Source: JAEUJM01 sp044221555
GTDB taxonomy: Bacteria > Actinomycetota > Acidimicrobiia > Acidimicrobiales > DATDAH01
Reading direction: 5' to 3'
Assembly: GCA_044221555.1 (NCBI GenBank)
Contig: JBGAOY010000027.1
Span: 1 to 54,294, forward strand
DNA length: 54,294 bases
The notes beneath the pieces were generated by a model that was given only the letters and a program-made list of their open reading frames with translations, did not search any database and was not told the DNA's origin. A program made the translations under genes and the position numbers. The first letter of the stretch is position 1. Each line of letters starts with the position of its first letter. Of this stretch, positions 32,902 through 40,796 are shown in pieces.

Positions 32902-33291
32902 GTGGCCGTTCCCGCCGACATCGTCGCCGCCGCGCTGGCCTCGGTGCGGCAGGCCTGCCTGGCCCTCCCCGAGGTGGAGGAGCGCCTCAGCCACGGGGCG
33001 CCCACGTTCTTCGTCCGGGGCAAGCGCAGCTTCGTGATGTTCCACGACGACCACCACGGTGACGGCCGCCTCGCCCTGTGGGTGGCGGCCGCCCCCGGCG
33101 TGCAGGCCGAGATGGTCGACGAGGAGCCCGAGCGCTTCTTCGTCCCGCCCTACGTGGGTCACCGGGGCTGGCTCGGGGTGCGGCTCGACTGCGACCCCGA
33201 TTGGGAGGAGGTGGCCGGCGTCTGCGTCGACGCCTACCGCCAGGTGGCGCCGAAGACCCTGGCCGCCCGCCTCGACGCCGGTAGCGACTGA
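32902..33291 (+). CDS. MmcQ/YjbR family protein
   Basis: This protein of about 129 residues has the double-wing YjbR fold. ALPEVEERLSHGAPTFFVRGKRSFVMF is the signature, followed by LWVAAAPGVQAEMVDEEPERFFVPPYVGHRGWLGVRLD. The family is often called DNA-binding from its fold, but functions are unproven. GTG 32902 is chosen because the conserved part begins there. An ATG at 32848 in the same frame leaves only 2 bp to the divergent Rpf start and adds residues not typical of the family. No strong ribosome site is seen for either. Confidence 0.85.
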   Translation: MAVPADIVAAALASVRQACLALPEVEERLSHGAPTFFVRGKRSFVMFHDDHHGDGRLALWVAAAPGVQAEMVDEEPERFFVPPYVGHRGWLGVRLDCDPDWEEVAGVCVDAYRQVAPKTLAARLDAGSD

Positions 33292-33350
33292 CCGCGAGGC
33301 GGCTTGTGCGTCGGGCCGCCTGGTGCGGGGGCGCGCCGGGGCAATCGCCG

Positions 33351-33356
33351 TAGGGT
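33351..33356 (+). promoter_or_regulatory. -10 element of the nfeD-SPFH operon
   Basis: TAGGGT precedes ATG 33376 by 19 nt, with GGAGGAAGG between them. Transcription would give a short leader carrying a good Shine-Dalgarno sequence. Confidence 0.5.
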
Positions 33357-33375
33357 GTCGACGGAGGAAGGTGCC

Positions 33376-33909
33376 ATGGTCGTCGCTTGGGTTGCCCTCG
33401 GGGTGCTGCTGCTGGCCGTCGAATTGCGCCACCTCGCGTTCTTCGCGCTCTTCGGTGCGGCGGGCGCCTTCGCCGCGGCGCTGGCGGCGCTGGTGTGGCC
33501 GGAGTTGCTGGTCGTCCAGGTGCTCCTCGCCGTGGTCGTCGCCACGGTCGGCATCGTGTTGGTGCGACCGTTGATGAGCAACGTGCTGCCCCGGGGGAAC
33601 GAGGGGCATCCGGCCCGGGGTGTCCACGGCACGCTCGTCGGCGAGGAGGTGCTCACCCTCGACGAGGTCGGCGATGCCCACCACGTCGGCCACGTCCGTC
33701 TCGCGGGTGAGCGGTGGCTGGCGGTGAGCGGCTCGGACGAGCCGATCCCCGCCGACACCCGCGTGGTGGTCACCGGCGTGCAGGGCACCACGCTCGTGGT
33801 CTGGCCCGTCGACGGTCACCCGCTGCTGCCGCCGCTCCCGATCGATGCACCCGCCGACCTGCCGATCGACGCACCCGCCGATCGACCGATCGACCCGACA
33901 GAAAGCTGA
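33376..33909 (+). CDS. NfeD-like membrane protein
   Basis: This 177-residue protein has a hydrophobic N-terminal region with about two to three helices (residues 2-65), then an OB-fold domain (HPARGVHGTLVGEEVLTLDEV ... GERWLAVSGSDEPIPADTRVVVTGVQGTTLVV). This is the short NfeD1b type lacking the ClpP-like protease domain. These genes nearly always precede a stomatin/SPFH gene, as here with 6 bp between. The C-terminus has a degenerate repeat of IDAPAD. GGAGGAAGG is a strong ribosome site. It probably forms a membrane complex with the next protein. Confidence 0.9.
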   Translation: MVVAWVALGVLLLAVELRHLAFFALFGAAGAFAAALAALVWPELLVVQVLLAVVVATVGIVLVRPLMSNVLPRGNEGHPARGVHGTLVGEEVLTLDEVGDAHHVGHVRLAGERWLAVSGSDEPIPADTRVVVTGVQGTTLVVWPVDGHPLLPPLPIDAPADLPIDAPADRPIDPTES

Positions 33910-33915
33910 CCCACT

Positions 33916-34851
33916 GTGAGCACCTTCAGCATCGCCGGACTGGTCGTCCTCGCCCTCGTCGTCCTCGTGCTGCTGGTGGTCCTGCGCCGGGCCGTGAACA
34001 TCGTCCAGCAGGGCCAGGTCGGTGTGGTGAAGCGGCTGGGCGAGTACCGCCACACCCATGAGCCCGGGCTGGCCATCATCCTGCCGTTCGTCGACACCCT
34101 CACCACCGTCGACATGCGCGAGGTCCCCGTGCCGGGCGACCGCCAGGACGTGATCACCCGCGACAACGTGTCGGTCACCGTGAACGCCACCATCTTCACC
34201 CAGGTGGTCGACGCCAAGCAGGCGCTGTTCAGCGTGAAGAACTTCGACGTGGCCATCGACGCCCTGGCCCGCACCGCGTTGCGGTCGGTGATCGGCACGA
34301 TGACGCTCGACGAGGCGCTGTCGGAGCGGGAGCGGATCAACACCGACGTCCAGGAGCAGATGGAGGTGGTCACCGACAAGTGGGGGATCCGCATCAGCCG
34401 GATCGAGATCGTCGAGATCGCCCCGCCGCCGCAGATCCTCCAGGCCCTGGCCCTGCAGAAGCAGGCCGATCAGGAGAAGCGGGCGCGGATCCTCGAGTCG
34501 GAGGGACTGCAGACGTCGGCCATCAACGTGGCCGAGGGGGAGGCGCAGGCCGCGGTGCGCAACGCCGAGGGCCAGCGCCAGTCGGCCATCCTGCGGGCCG
34601 AGGGCGCCCGGCAGGCCGCGATCCTCGAGGCCGAGGGGCGGGCCCAGGCAATTGCCGCGGTCTACGGCGCCATCAAGTCGGCCGACCCCGACCAGGTCAT
34701 GGTCGCCATCCTCCAACTCGAGACCCTCGGCCGTTTCGCCGACAGCGACAACGCCAAGATCGTCGTCCCCTACGAGAGCGTCGGCCTGATGGGGGCGGCC
34801 GAGGCGCTGCGGGGCGTGCTCGGCGTGGGTGACACCACCACCGCCACCTGA
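33916..34851 (+). CDS. SPFH/stomatin-family protein (QmcA-like)
   Basis: This 311-residue protein has an N-terminal transmembrane helix (about 5-23) and a band-7 domain (VQQGQVGVVKRLGEYRHTHEPGLAIILPFVDTL ... TRDNVSVTVNATIFTQVVDAKQALFSVKNF). A long Glu/Ala/Gln-rich coiled coil (about 175-260) with repeated AEGxxQAAI units follows. It resembles QmcA/stomatin proteins that build membrane cages around proteases or microdomains. The NfeD gene upstream is its usual partner. It is distinct from the SPFH-GYF protein at 20137, so the window has two SPFH systems. Confidence 0.94.
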   Translation: MSTFSIAGLVVLALVVLVLLVVLRRAVNIVQQGQVGVVKRLGEYRHTHEPGLAIILPFVDTLTTVDMREVPVPGDRQDVITRDNVSVTVNATIFTQVVDAKQALFSVKNFDVAIDALARTALRSVIGTMTLDEALSERERINTDVQEQMEVVTDKWGIRISRIEIVEIAPPPQILQALALQKQADQEKRARILESEGLQTSAINVAEGEAQAAVRNAEGQRQSAILRAEGARQAAILEAEGRAQAIAAVYGAIKSADPDQVMVAILQLETLGRFADSDNAKIVVPYESVGLMGAAEALRGVLGVGDTTTAT

Positions 34852-34929
34852 TTCGCGCGTGTCGCCGTTCTGCCCGTGTACGACCGCCGACCCGACGCCG
34901 CCCCACGACGGCTGTGCTGAGATGGGTGC

Positions 34930-35715
34930 GTGCGCACCAACGGGCCATCACTGACCGCCCGGATCGTCGCGGTCCACCGGGCCGAGCTCGACCGGCCGTC
35001 CACGCCGACGGGCGACCCTGCGGCCGACGACCGGCTCTGCGCCGACCTGACCGAGGGCATGGGCGACGTGGGCGGCGACGTCTTCCCCTGGGTCGCGGCC
35101 CGGACCCGGTTCTTCGACGGTGAGGTGCTCGACGTGCTCGACGCCGGCGTCACCCAGGTGGTGCTCCTGGGCGCCGGCTACGACGGCCGGGCCATGCGAT
35201 TCCGCTCGCCGGGGGTGACCTTCTTCGAGGTCGACCATCCCAACACCCAGGCCGACAAGCGCGACCGGCTGGCGCGGCTGGCCGTCGAGGCCGACGGAAT
35301 CGTCTTCGTGCCGCACGACCTCGCCGCCGGCGGGCTGTCCCCGGCACTGGCCGGTGCCGGACACGACGCCGCCCTCCCGACGTTCTTCGTGGCCGAGGGC
35401 CTGCTCCGCTACCTGCCGGAGGACACCGTCCGCGAACTGTTCTCCGCCACCCGTGAGCGGTCGGCGCCCGGCAGCCGCTTCGCCCTCACCTTCTCGACCA
35501 GGGAGCCGGGCGCGGTCACGAGCCGCGAGGCGGAGGCCCGCGAGGCGCTGTTGGCCGACCTGGGCGAGACGGTGCTCACCCTCCCGTCACGAGCGACTGC
35601 GCTGGGCTGGCTGGACGCCGCCGGGTGGCGGGCCAAGGTGGTCGACGATGTGGTCACCACCGGCACGGACGACGGCGACGGGCGCCTCCTCATCAGGGCG
35701 GAGGGCGCCGGATGA
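34930..35715 (+). CDS. SAM-dependent methyltransferase, TIGR00027/LCMT-like
   Basis: This 261-residue protein resembles the actinobacterial class I methyltransferases related to leucine carboxyl methyltransferase (PF04072). It shows an N-terminal SLTARIVAVHRA, the SAM loop QVVLLGAGYDGRAMRF, the acidic strand end FFEVDHPNTQADKRDRL, and FFVAEGLLRYLPEDTVRELF. The substrate is not known for this family. GTG 34930 is chosen; TGAGAT lies 6 nt upstream. It overlaps the following hydrolase start by ATGA, so translation is coupled. Confidence 0.88.
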   Translation: MRTNGPSLTARIVAVHRAELDRPSTPTGDPAADDRLCADLTEGMGDVGGDVFPWVAARTRFFDGEVLDVLDAGVTQVVLLGAGYDGRAMRFRSPGVTFFEVDHPNTQADKRDRLARLAVEADGIVFVPHDLAAGGLSPALAGAGHDAALPTFFVAEGLLRYLPEDTVRELFSATRERSAPGSRFALTFSTREPGAVTSREAEAREALLADLGETVLTLPSRATALGWLDAAGWRAKVVDDVVTTGTDDGDGRLLIRAEGAG

Positions 35716-37049
35716 GGGCGGCGGACAGTGCTGAGCGGTCTCGGTCCGGTGCGCGCGACCGGCGTGTGGGGCAGGCGTTCCTGGCGGCGAGTGCGATCGG
35801 CGCGGCCCGGACCCTGAACGCGTGGCACCCGGTGAGTCGCACGGGTCGGACGTCGGTCCTCGCGTTCCCCGGCGGCCTGACCGTGTCCGAGATGCCCCTG
35901 CATTCCCTCGCGTGGCAGGCCGTCGCCACTGCGGGCTTCGTCGCGGCCGGGAGCCTCCGGACGCGTGCCGGTCGTGTCGGGTTGGCGCTCACCGCCGCCT
36001 CGTGGGCCGGGCTCGTCGGTCTGGACCGGGTCGCGGCCCGCACCGACGAAGTGCTCGAGGCTGCCCTGATCGAGGGACTCGGCTCGGACTACCGAACCCG
36101 GATGGCGGCCACCTTCGCGCCGCCCGAGGACGTCCTGATCACGCGCCGGCAGGTGGTCAACCCCCTCCCCCCGCTGCGTCGGCGCTACGCCACCACCCGC
36201 GACATCCCCTATGGCGAGTTCGGGCGGCGGAACCACCTCGACATCTGGCGCCGAAGCGACCTCCCCGATGATGCCGGCGCGCCGGTGCTCATCCAGGTGC
36301 ACGGCGGGGCGTGGATGACCGGCAGCAAGGAGCAGCAGGGCGCCGCGCTCATGGGGCACCTCGCCGAACGCGGGTGGGTGAGCGTCGCGCTCAATTACCG
36401 CCTCTCGCCGCGCAGCACCTGGCCCGACCAGATCGTGGACGTGAAGCGGGCGATCGCCTGGGTGAAGGACCACATCGTCGAGTACGGGGGCGATCCCGGC
36501 TTCGTCGTGATCACCGGCGGGTCGGCCGGCGGGCACCTGTCGGCCCTCGCCGCGCTCACGGCCGGCACGGGCATTTTCCAGCCGGGCTTCGAGGATGCCG
36601 ACACCAGCGTCCAGGCCGCGGTGCCCATGTACGGGGTCTACGACTTCACCAACCGTGACCGCACGGGCCGCGCCGACATGGAGGACGTGCTGTCCCGGCT
36701 GGTCTTCAAGTCGAGCCTCGCCGATGCCCGCGAGGTGTGGGAGCAGGGGAGCCCCATGAGCTGGGTCGGTCCCGAGGCGCCGCCGTTCTTCATCGCCCAC
36801 GGCGCGAACGACAGCCTGGTGCCCGTCGAGCAGGCCCGGTCGTTCGCCCGGATGCTCCGCGAGGCCTCCGACCAGCCCGTGGTCTACGCCGAACTGCCAC
36901 GCGCCCAGCACGGCTTCGACCTGTTCTCCTCGGTGCGGACCCTCCACACGCTCCGGGCGATCGACCGGTTCCTCGCCGTCGTCCGCACCGCCCACGGCGC
37001 CCGCGCCGTCCCCGCGGGTGGTGGCGAGCCGGCGGCGGCGCCCTCGTAG
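35712..37049 (+). CDS. Alpha/beta hydrolase, HSL/carboxylesterase type
   Basis: This 445-residue protein has an N-terminal region of about 150 residues with hydrophobic helices, then an alpha/beta hydrolase domain. The oxyanion motif HGGAW lies at about 196-200 and the nucleophile elbow GGSAGG at about 268-273. A late HGANDSLVP gives the acid and RAQHGFD the catalytic His. This is the hormone-sensitive-lipase-like class. ATG 35712 overlaps the methyltransferase stop, forming a two-gene operon. The substrate is probably a lipid or small ester; the N-terminal helices suggest membrane association. Confidence 0.9.
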   Translation: MRAADSAERSRSGARDRRVGQAFLAASAIGAARTLNAWHPVSRTGRTSVLAFPGGLTVSEMPLHSLAWQAVATAGFVAAGSLRTRAGRVGLALTAASWAGLVGLDRVAARTDEVLEAALIEGLGSDYRTRMAATFAPPEDVLITRRQVVNPLPPLRRRYATTRDIPYGEFGRRNHLDIWRRSDLPDDAGAPVLIQVHGGAWMTGSKEQQGAALMGHLAERGWVSVALNYRLSPRSTWPDQIVDVKRAIAWVKDHIVEYGGDPGFVVITGGSAGGHLSALAALTAGTGIFQPGFEDADTSVQAAVPMYGVYDFTNRDRTGRADMEDVLSRLVFKSSLADAREVWEQGSPMSWVGPEAPPFFIAHGANDSLVPVEQARSFARMLREASDQPVVYAELPRAQHGFDLFSSVRTLHTLRAIDRFLAVVRTAHGARAVPAGGGEPAAAPS

Positions 37050-37214
37050 CGGCGGCACCCTCGTAGCGGGCCGTCCACCGTGGCGCCGCGGCCGGATCGC
37101 TCGCCGGGTGGCCGCCTCGGAGGTTCGCCCTGCGGTCCCTGGACCCTTTACGAGCATGGGTGAACGGCGTTAACCTGCAACTCGACACCTAGCCGACGGG
37201 CGAGAGGGCGGCCG

Positions 37215-38159
37215 ATGCGGACGAGAGTGGCGGTTGTGGTGGTGGGCGTTGTCGCCCTCATGGGTGGCCTGGTGGCGACGGCCACACCGGCGCAGGCGAT
37301 CGGGCCGACGCCCCCCGGCCAGCCCGCGACGGGCTACGGGTCCGCGCAGGGCTACGTGGCCACGAGCTGGGCGACCGCCAGCGCGGGCTCCACCGCAGAC
37401 GGCACCGCGGTCACGTGGTACGTGCCCAACGTGCTCCGCGGCGGCTCGACCGCGCCTGTGGTGGTGTACCTCCACGGCTTCTCGGCCAACAACCCGAGCT
37501 CGTACACGCACCACATCGCCCACCTGGCCCGCCAGGGGCTGATCGTGATCTTCCCGCAGTACAACAAGGGCGGGCTCAACCTGTTCTCCGACAACGACCA
37601 GAACCTGATGCTCAGCCGTGCCATCGCGTCGACCAACGTGGCCCTGAACCGCATCGGGCCCGCGGCCGACCGCACCCAGGTGCACCTGTTCGGCCACTCG
37701 CTCGGCGGTCTGCTGGCTGCGGCGTGGACGGCGCGAGGAGGGGTGGCGCCGGTGAGCGCCACCTTCGCCAACCCGGCCATCACGACGAACTCGATCCCGG
37801 CGTTCGTCAACATCACGCCCATCAACGTGGGCGCGACCGCGCCGGCGACGAGGGCCCGGTCGATCATCCTCACCGGCGACAAGGACAACCTGGCGCCCCA
37901 GAGCGAGTCGGTGCAGCTCTACGGCCTGCTGACGTCGGCGGCCAACCGGGTCGTCTACCGGGCGACCTCCAGCCTGCGCACCTGGACCAAGGTCAAGGCC
38001 GATCACGTGGCGCCGCTCACGCCGGCCAACACCCTGGACTACCGGTACTACTTCGCCGCTCTCGATGCGAACATCGCCGGCGCCACCGCGGTGCCGTTCG
38101 ACATGGGTCGCTGGAGCGACGGCGTGGTCTTCCCGGCGCCGGTGCAGCTGGCGCCCTGA
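37215..38159 (+). CDS. Secreted alpha/beta hydrolase
   Basis: This 314-residue protein has a clear signal peptide (residues 1-29, cleavage near AQA). The hydrolase shows VVVYLHGFSANN for the oxyanion loop and GHSLGG with nucleophile Ser at about 162, then TGDKDNLAP and KADHVAPLTP for Asp and His. It resembles chlorophyllase/PET-hydrolase-like secreted esterases. Extracellular esterase activity is likely, but the substrate is open. A GAGAGGG ribosome site precedes the ATG. TAACCT at about 37170 is a candidate -10 within a noticeably less GC-rich stretch. Confidence 0.88.
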   Translation: MRTRVAVVVVGVVALMGGLVATATPAQAIGPTPPGQPATGYGSAQGYVATSWATASAGSTADGTAVTWYVPNVLRGGSTAPVVVYLHGFSANNPSSYTHHIAHLARQGLIVIFPQYNKGGLNLFSDNDQNLMLSRAIASTNVALNRIGPAADRTQVHLFGHSLGGLLAAAWTARGGVAPVSATFANPAITTNSIPAFVNITPINVGATAPATRARSIILTGDKDNLAPQSESVQLYGLLTSAANRVVYRATSSLRTWTKVKADHVAPLTPANTLDYRYYFAALDANIAGATAVPFDMGRWSDGVVFPAPVQLAP

Positions 38160-38283
38160 GCCGGGGCGTCGCCGCGGCGCCACCGACGACGCAGTCGGGA
38201 CGGGTGCTCCAGGTCGTGCTCGACGACAGCGAGGCGGGGTCGCGGGTGGCGCCGGGTCCCTGACGGGCCCGCCCGCACCGCTC

Positions 38284-38305
38284 CCTACCTACCGGTAGGT
38301 AGGCT
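38284..38305 (+). promoter_or_regulatory. 20-bp perfect palindrome on the desaturase -10
   Basis: CCTACCTACC followed by GGTAGGTAGG (38284-38303) is a perfect palindrome. The hexamer TAGGCT (38300-38305) overlaps its right end and lies exactly 6 nt before GTG 38312. A bound repressor would cover the -10. Its form resembles TetR-family operators; no regulator gene is adjacent. Confidence 0.75.
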
Positions 38306-38311
38306 GTGTGG

Positions 38312-39499
38312 GTGACGGCCCAGATCGACGACCGACCGACCCTCGACACCCAGCTCGACACCCCACTCGAGACCATGCGGCGGGAGGACGACGAGCGGGT
38401 CAACTGGAGGTCGTCGCTGCCGTTCCTGCTCGTGCACGCCTCGCCGCTGCTGCTGCTGTGGACCGGAGTGTCGGCCACCGCAGTGGGCCTGCTGCTCGTG
38501 ACGTTCTGGGCCCGCATGTTCTTCATCACCGCCGGCTACCACCGCTACTTCGCCCACCGCACGTACTCGATGCGGCGAGTGCCGCAGTTCCTGATGGCGC
38601 TCGGCGGCACCATGGCCCTCCAGAAGGGCCCGCTGTGGTGGGCCGGGCACCACCGAGACCACCATCGGTACTCCGACACCGAGCGCGATATCCACTCGCC
38701 GCAGAAGGGCTTCTGGTGGAGCCACGTCGGGTGGATCCTCTGCGACAAGTACAGCGAGACCAAGACCGACCGCATCCGCGACTTCGCCGAGTACCCGGAG
38801 CTGCGTTTCCTCAACCGCTTCGACTGGATCGGACCGCTGGGCCTGGCCGTCGTGTGCGGGCTGGTGGGTGGCTGGTCGGGTCTGGTCCTGGGGTTCTTCG
38901 TGTCGACCGTCCTGCTCTGGCACTCGGTGTTCTTCGTGAACTCGCTGGCCCACGTGATGGGGCGCCGCCGCTACGCCACCGAGGACACCAGCCGCAACTC
39001 GGCCCTCATCGCCGTGCTCACCCTGGGCGAGGGGTGGCACAACAACCACCACTACGCCCCCCGGTCGTGCCGCAACGGTTTCTACTGGTGGGAGTGGGAC
39101 CCCACGTTCTACGTGCTGTGGGGCCTCAGCAAGCTCGGCGTGGTGAGCGGCATCCACGCACCGCCCGACGGTGTCCGTGAGGCCAACCGCCTGCGCGACG
39201 GCAGCTTCGACCTCGGGATGTTCCGCGCCAACTGGTCGAAGGCCGCCCGGGCGGTGGCCGCCGCCGGCTCGCGGCTCGACCGGCATGCCCCGGAGTGGCG
39301 CCAGGGCGCCGACGACACCGGGACCACCTCGGACGACCCCGGCCGTGGCGATCGCGGCCGGACCTCGCCGCTGAGCGTCGCCGCCAGCAAGGCCGCGCTG
39401 GAGGAGCTGGTCAGCTCGTCGCTCGACTCGGCCTCCCAGCTGGCCGCGGCGATGCGGGCCGCCCAGCGTCGGTCGGCCCGCCCCGCCGCGACCTCGTAG
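38312..39499 (+). CDS. Acyl-lipid/acyl-CoA delta-9-type fatty acid desaturase
   Basis: This 395-residue membrane di-iron desaturase has the three histidine boxes HRYFAH (about residue 77), HHRDHH (about 113) and HNNHH (about 243), and NSLAHVMG, which adds the further ligand. Hydrophobic segments flank the boxes. After the catalytic part there is a tail of about 100 residues rich in Ala and Ser, not usual for the family. GTG 38312 is chosen since TAGGCT is 6 nt upstream with no Shine-Dalgarno; GTG 38306 is the alternative. A repressor palindrome on the promoter suggests control by fatty-acid state. Confidence 0.92.
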   Translation: MTAQIDDRPTLDTQLDTPLETMRREDDERVNWRSSLPFLLVHASPLLLLWTGVSATAVGLLLVTFWARMFFITAGYHRYFAHRTYSMRRVPQFLMALGGTMALQKGPLWWAGHHRDHHRYSDTERDIHSPQKGFWWSHVGWILCDKYSETKTDRIRDFAEYPELRFLNRFDWIGPLGLAVVCGLVGGWSGLVLGFFVSTVLLWHSVFFVNSLAHVMGRRRYATEDTSRNSALIAVLTLGEGWHNNHHYAPRSCRNGFYWWEWDPTFYVLWGLSKLGVVSGIHAPPDGVREANRLRDGSFDLGMFRANWSKAARAVAAAGSRLDRHAPEWRQGADDTGTTSDDPGRGDRGRTSPLSVAASKAALEELVSSSLDSASQLAAAMRAAQRRSARPAATS

Positions 39500-39590
39500 C
39501 TGCCCGCGGGCTCCGACGCCCCAGCGGTCACCCCACACGATGCCTCGGGTCGACCTCCGCCCGGCCGGCCACCGATCGAGATCCGGGACG

Positions 39591-39611
39591 ACGTATGTAG
39601 AGTACGTACGT
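39591..39611 (+). promoter_or_regulatory. -10 and near-palindrome of toxin-antitoxin operon 1
   Basis: TAGAGT (39598-39603) lies 6 nt before GTG 39610. The arms ACGTATGTA and TACGTACGT are complementary at 8 of 9 positions around a GAG spacer and cover the hexamer. This is a likely autorepression site. Confidence 0.6.
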
Positions 39612-39843
39612 GCCGAACAAGACGATCAGCGTGCCCGACGATGTCGTGCCCATCATCGAGAGTCTCGGTGTCCCGTTCTCGACGTGGGTCACCGACCAAC
39701 TTCGCCACCATGCCGCGACGCGCCACGGGTTGAGCCTCGGGCAACAGCTGCTCGCCGACGCGACGTTGGCGGGTGCCGATCCGCCGACCGACGAGGAGTC
39801 CCGGGCGGTGCTGGAACGGATGGAGCGGTCCGCGCCGTGGTGA
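39610..39843 (+). CDS. Antitoxin of MazF-type toxin-antitoxin pair
   Basis: This 77-residue protein starts PNKTISVPDDVVPIIESLGVPFSTWVTDQLRHH, which is a ribbon-helix-helix DNA-binding pattern, and has a flexible acidic C-terminus (PPTDEESRAVLERMERSAPW) suited to covering a toxin. Its stop overlaps the toxin start (TGATG). GTG 39610 is leaderless by the TAGAGT-N6 rule. The palindrome on the promoter fits autoregulation by the antitoxin-toxin complex. Confidence 0.8.
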   Translation: MPNKTISVPDDVVPIIESLGVPFSTWVTDQLRHHAATRHGLSLGQQLLADATLAGADPPTDEESRAVLERMERSAPW

Positions 39844-40154
39844 TGCGTGGGGGTGTGCACTGGATCGAGCTGGACAAGCGTCGACCCTGCGTCGTCGTCT
39901 CGTCGGATGACGTCCTCGGCGTCGGGGTCTGGCAGACCCATGTCGTGCCGCTCACGTCCAACGTCGATCGGGCGGGCATCGCGGGCAACGTCTTGCTGCC
40001 CGCCACCGCGACGGGGCTGCCCAGGGACTCTGTTGCCGTGCCGCTCGGCCTCGAGTTGGTCGACCGCTCGCTGCTGGCGTCGCAGTCGGGCCGGCTCCCT
40101 CAGGTCCTGCTCGACGACATCGATGACGGTCTCCGGGTCGTGCTGGGCCTCTGA
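39843..40154 (+). CDS. MazF/PemK-family toxin
   Basis: This 103-residue MazF-fold protein would be an endoribonuclease. RGGVHWIELDKRRPCVVVSSDDVLG gives the first strands, VVPLTSNV the family core, and GLPRDSVAVPLGLELVDRSLL the conserved active-site and dimer segment. It starts at ATG 39843, one base inside the antitoxin stop, so the two are coupled. The RNA target sequence cannot be read from the protein. Confidence 0.88.
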   Translation: MRGGVHWIELDKRRPCVVVSSDDVLGVGVWQTHVVPLTSNVDRAGIAGNVLLPATATGLPRDSVAVPLGLELVDRSLLASQSGRLPQVLLDDIDDGLRVVLGL

Positions 40155-40218
40155 CCGCCCGCGCCGCCTCGCGGTCGAGGGTGCGGGGCGTCGCTGAGGG
40201 ACGGGTGACAGGCCGGGC

Positions 40219-40650
40219 TCAGCGCCGGCGCCAGGCGGCCCAGGCGCCGGTGCACCACAGGGCCCACACGACCAGCAGGGGCTGGAACAGCAACCGCACG
40301 CCGCGGGCCAGGTCGGAGTCGAGCCCGAAGGCGGTGTCGCCGTCGACGAACTGCGAGATGTTGCCCGGGAAGATGGCGACGAAGAAGGCGGCGACGGCCC
40401 ACCCGACCAGGGCCCGGTGCCGGCGCAGCACCAGCAGCGCCGCGCCCAGCGCCAACTCGACGATCCCCGACAGGATCACCACGGCGTCGGCGCCGAGCGG
40501 CACCCAGCCGGGCACCTGTGCCTGGAACTCGGTGCGGGACCACGTGAGGTGGGCGGCACCCGCGAACAACAGCACCGCGGCCAACAGCCAACGCAAGACG
40601 CTGCGGATGACCGTGCCGTCGCGGTCAGGGCGTTCGTCGATGTCGCTCAC
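40219..40650 (-). CDS. DoxX family membrane protein
   Basis: This 143-residue protein has four hydrophobic helices in a DoxX-type arrangement: LRWLLAAVLLFAGAAHLTW, ADAVVILSGIVELALGAALLVL, GWAVAAFFVAIFPGNISQF and FQPLLVVWALWC. The HLTW motif after helix 1 and the PGNISQ segment are typical of the DoxX/MauE-like subgroup. The function is not known for most members. GTG 40650 overlaps a 4-codon frame starting at ATG 40661 by GTGA, and TAGCGT at 40676-40671 is the likely -10. Confidence 0.82.
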   Translation of the reverse strand: MSDIDERPDRDGTVIRSVLRWLLAAVLLFAGAAHLTWSRTEFQAQVPGWVPLGADAVVILSGIVELALGAALLVLRRHRALVGWAVAAFFVAIFPGNISQFVDGDTAFGLDSDLARGVRLLFQPLLVVWALWCTGAWAAWRRR

Positions 40651-40796
40651 GGTCGGTGCATCCCGGTCTGACGCTACGGCGGCCGGCCCCCGGACAGGCA
40701 CTCGGCACATTCATCGGGGAAAGGCGTTGGGGAACAGGACGGCCACAGGGCCCACGGTCGTCCCAGCGTGCCCGACGCCGGTCGCCGGGCCGATGA

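Noticed and set aside
37050..37214. Possible riboswitch upstream of the secreted hydrolase
   Set aside because: I could not match a known aptamer core; only a candidate -10 and a ribosome site are supported.
38160..38283. Possible TetR gene for the desaturase palindrome
   Set aside because: The gap between the hydrolase stop and the palindrome is only 124 bp and has no HTH-encoding frame on either strand.
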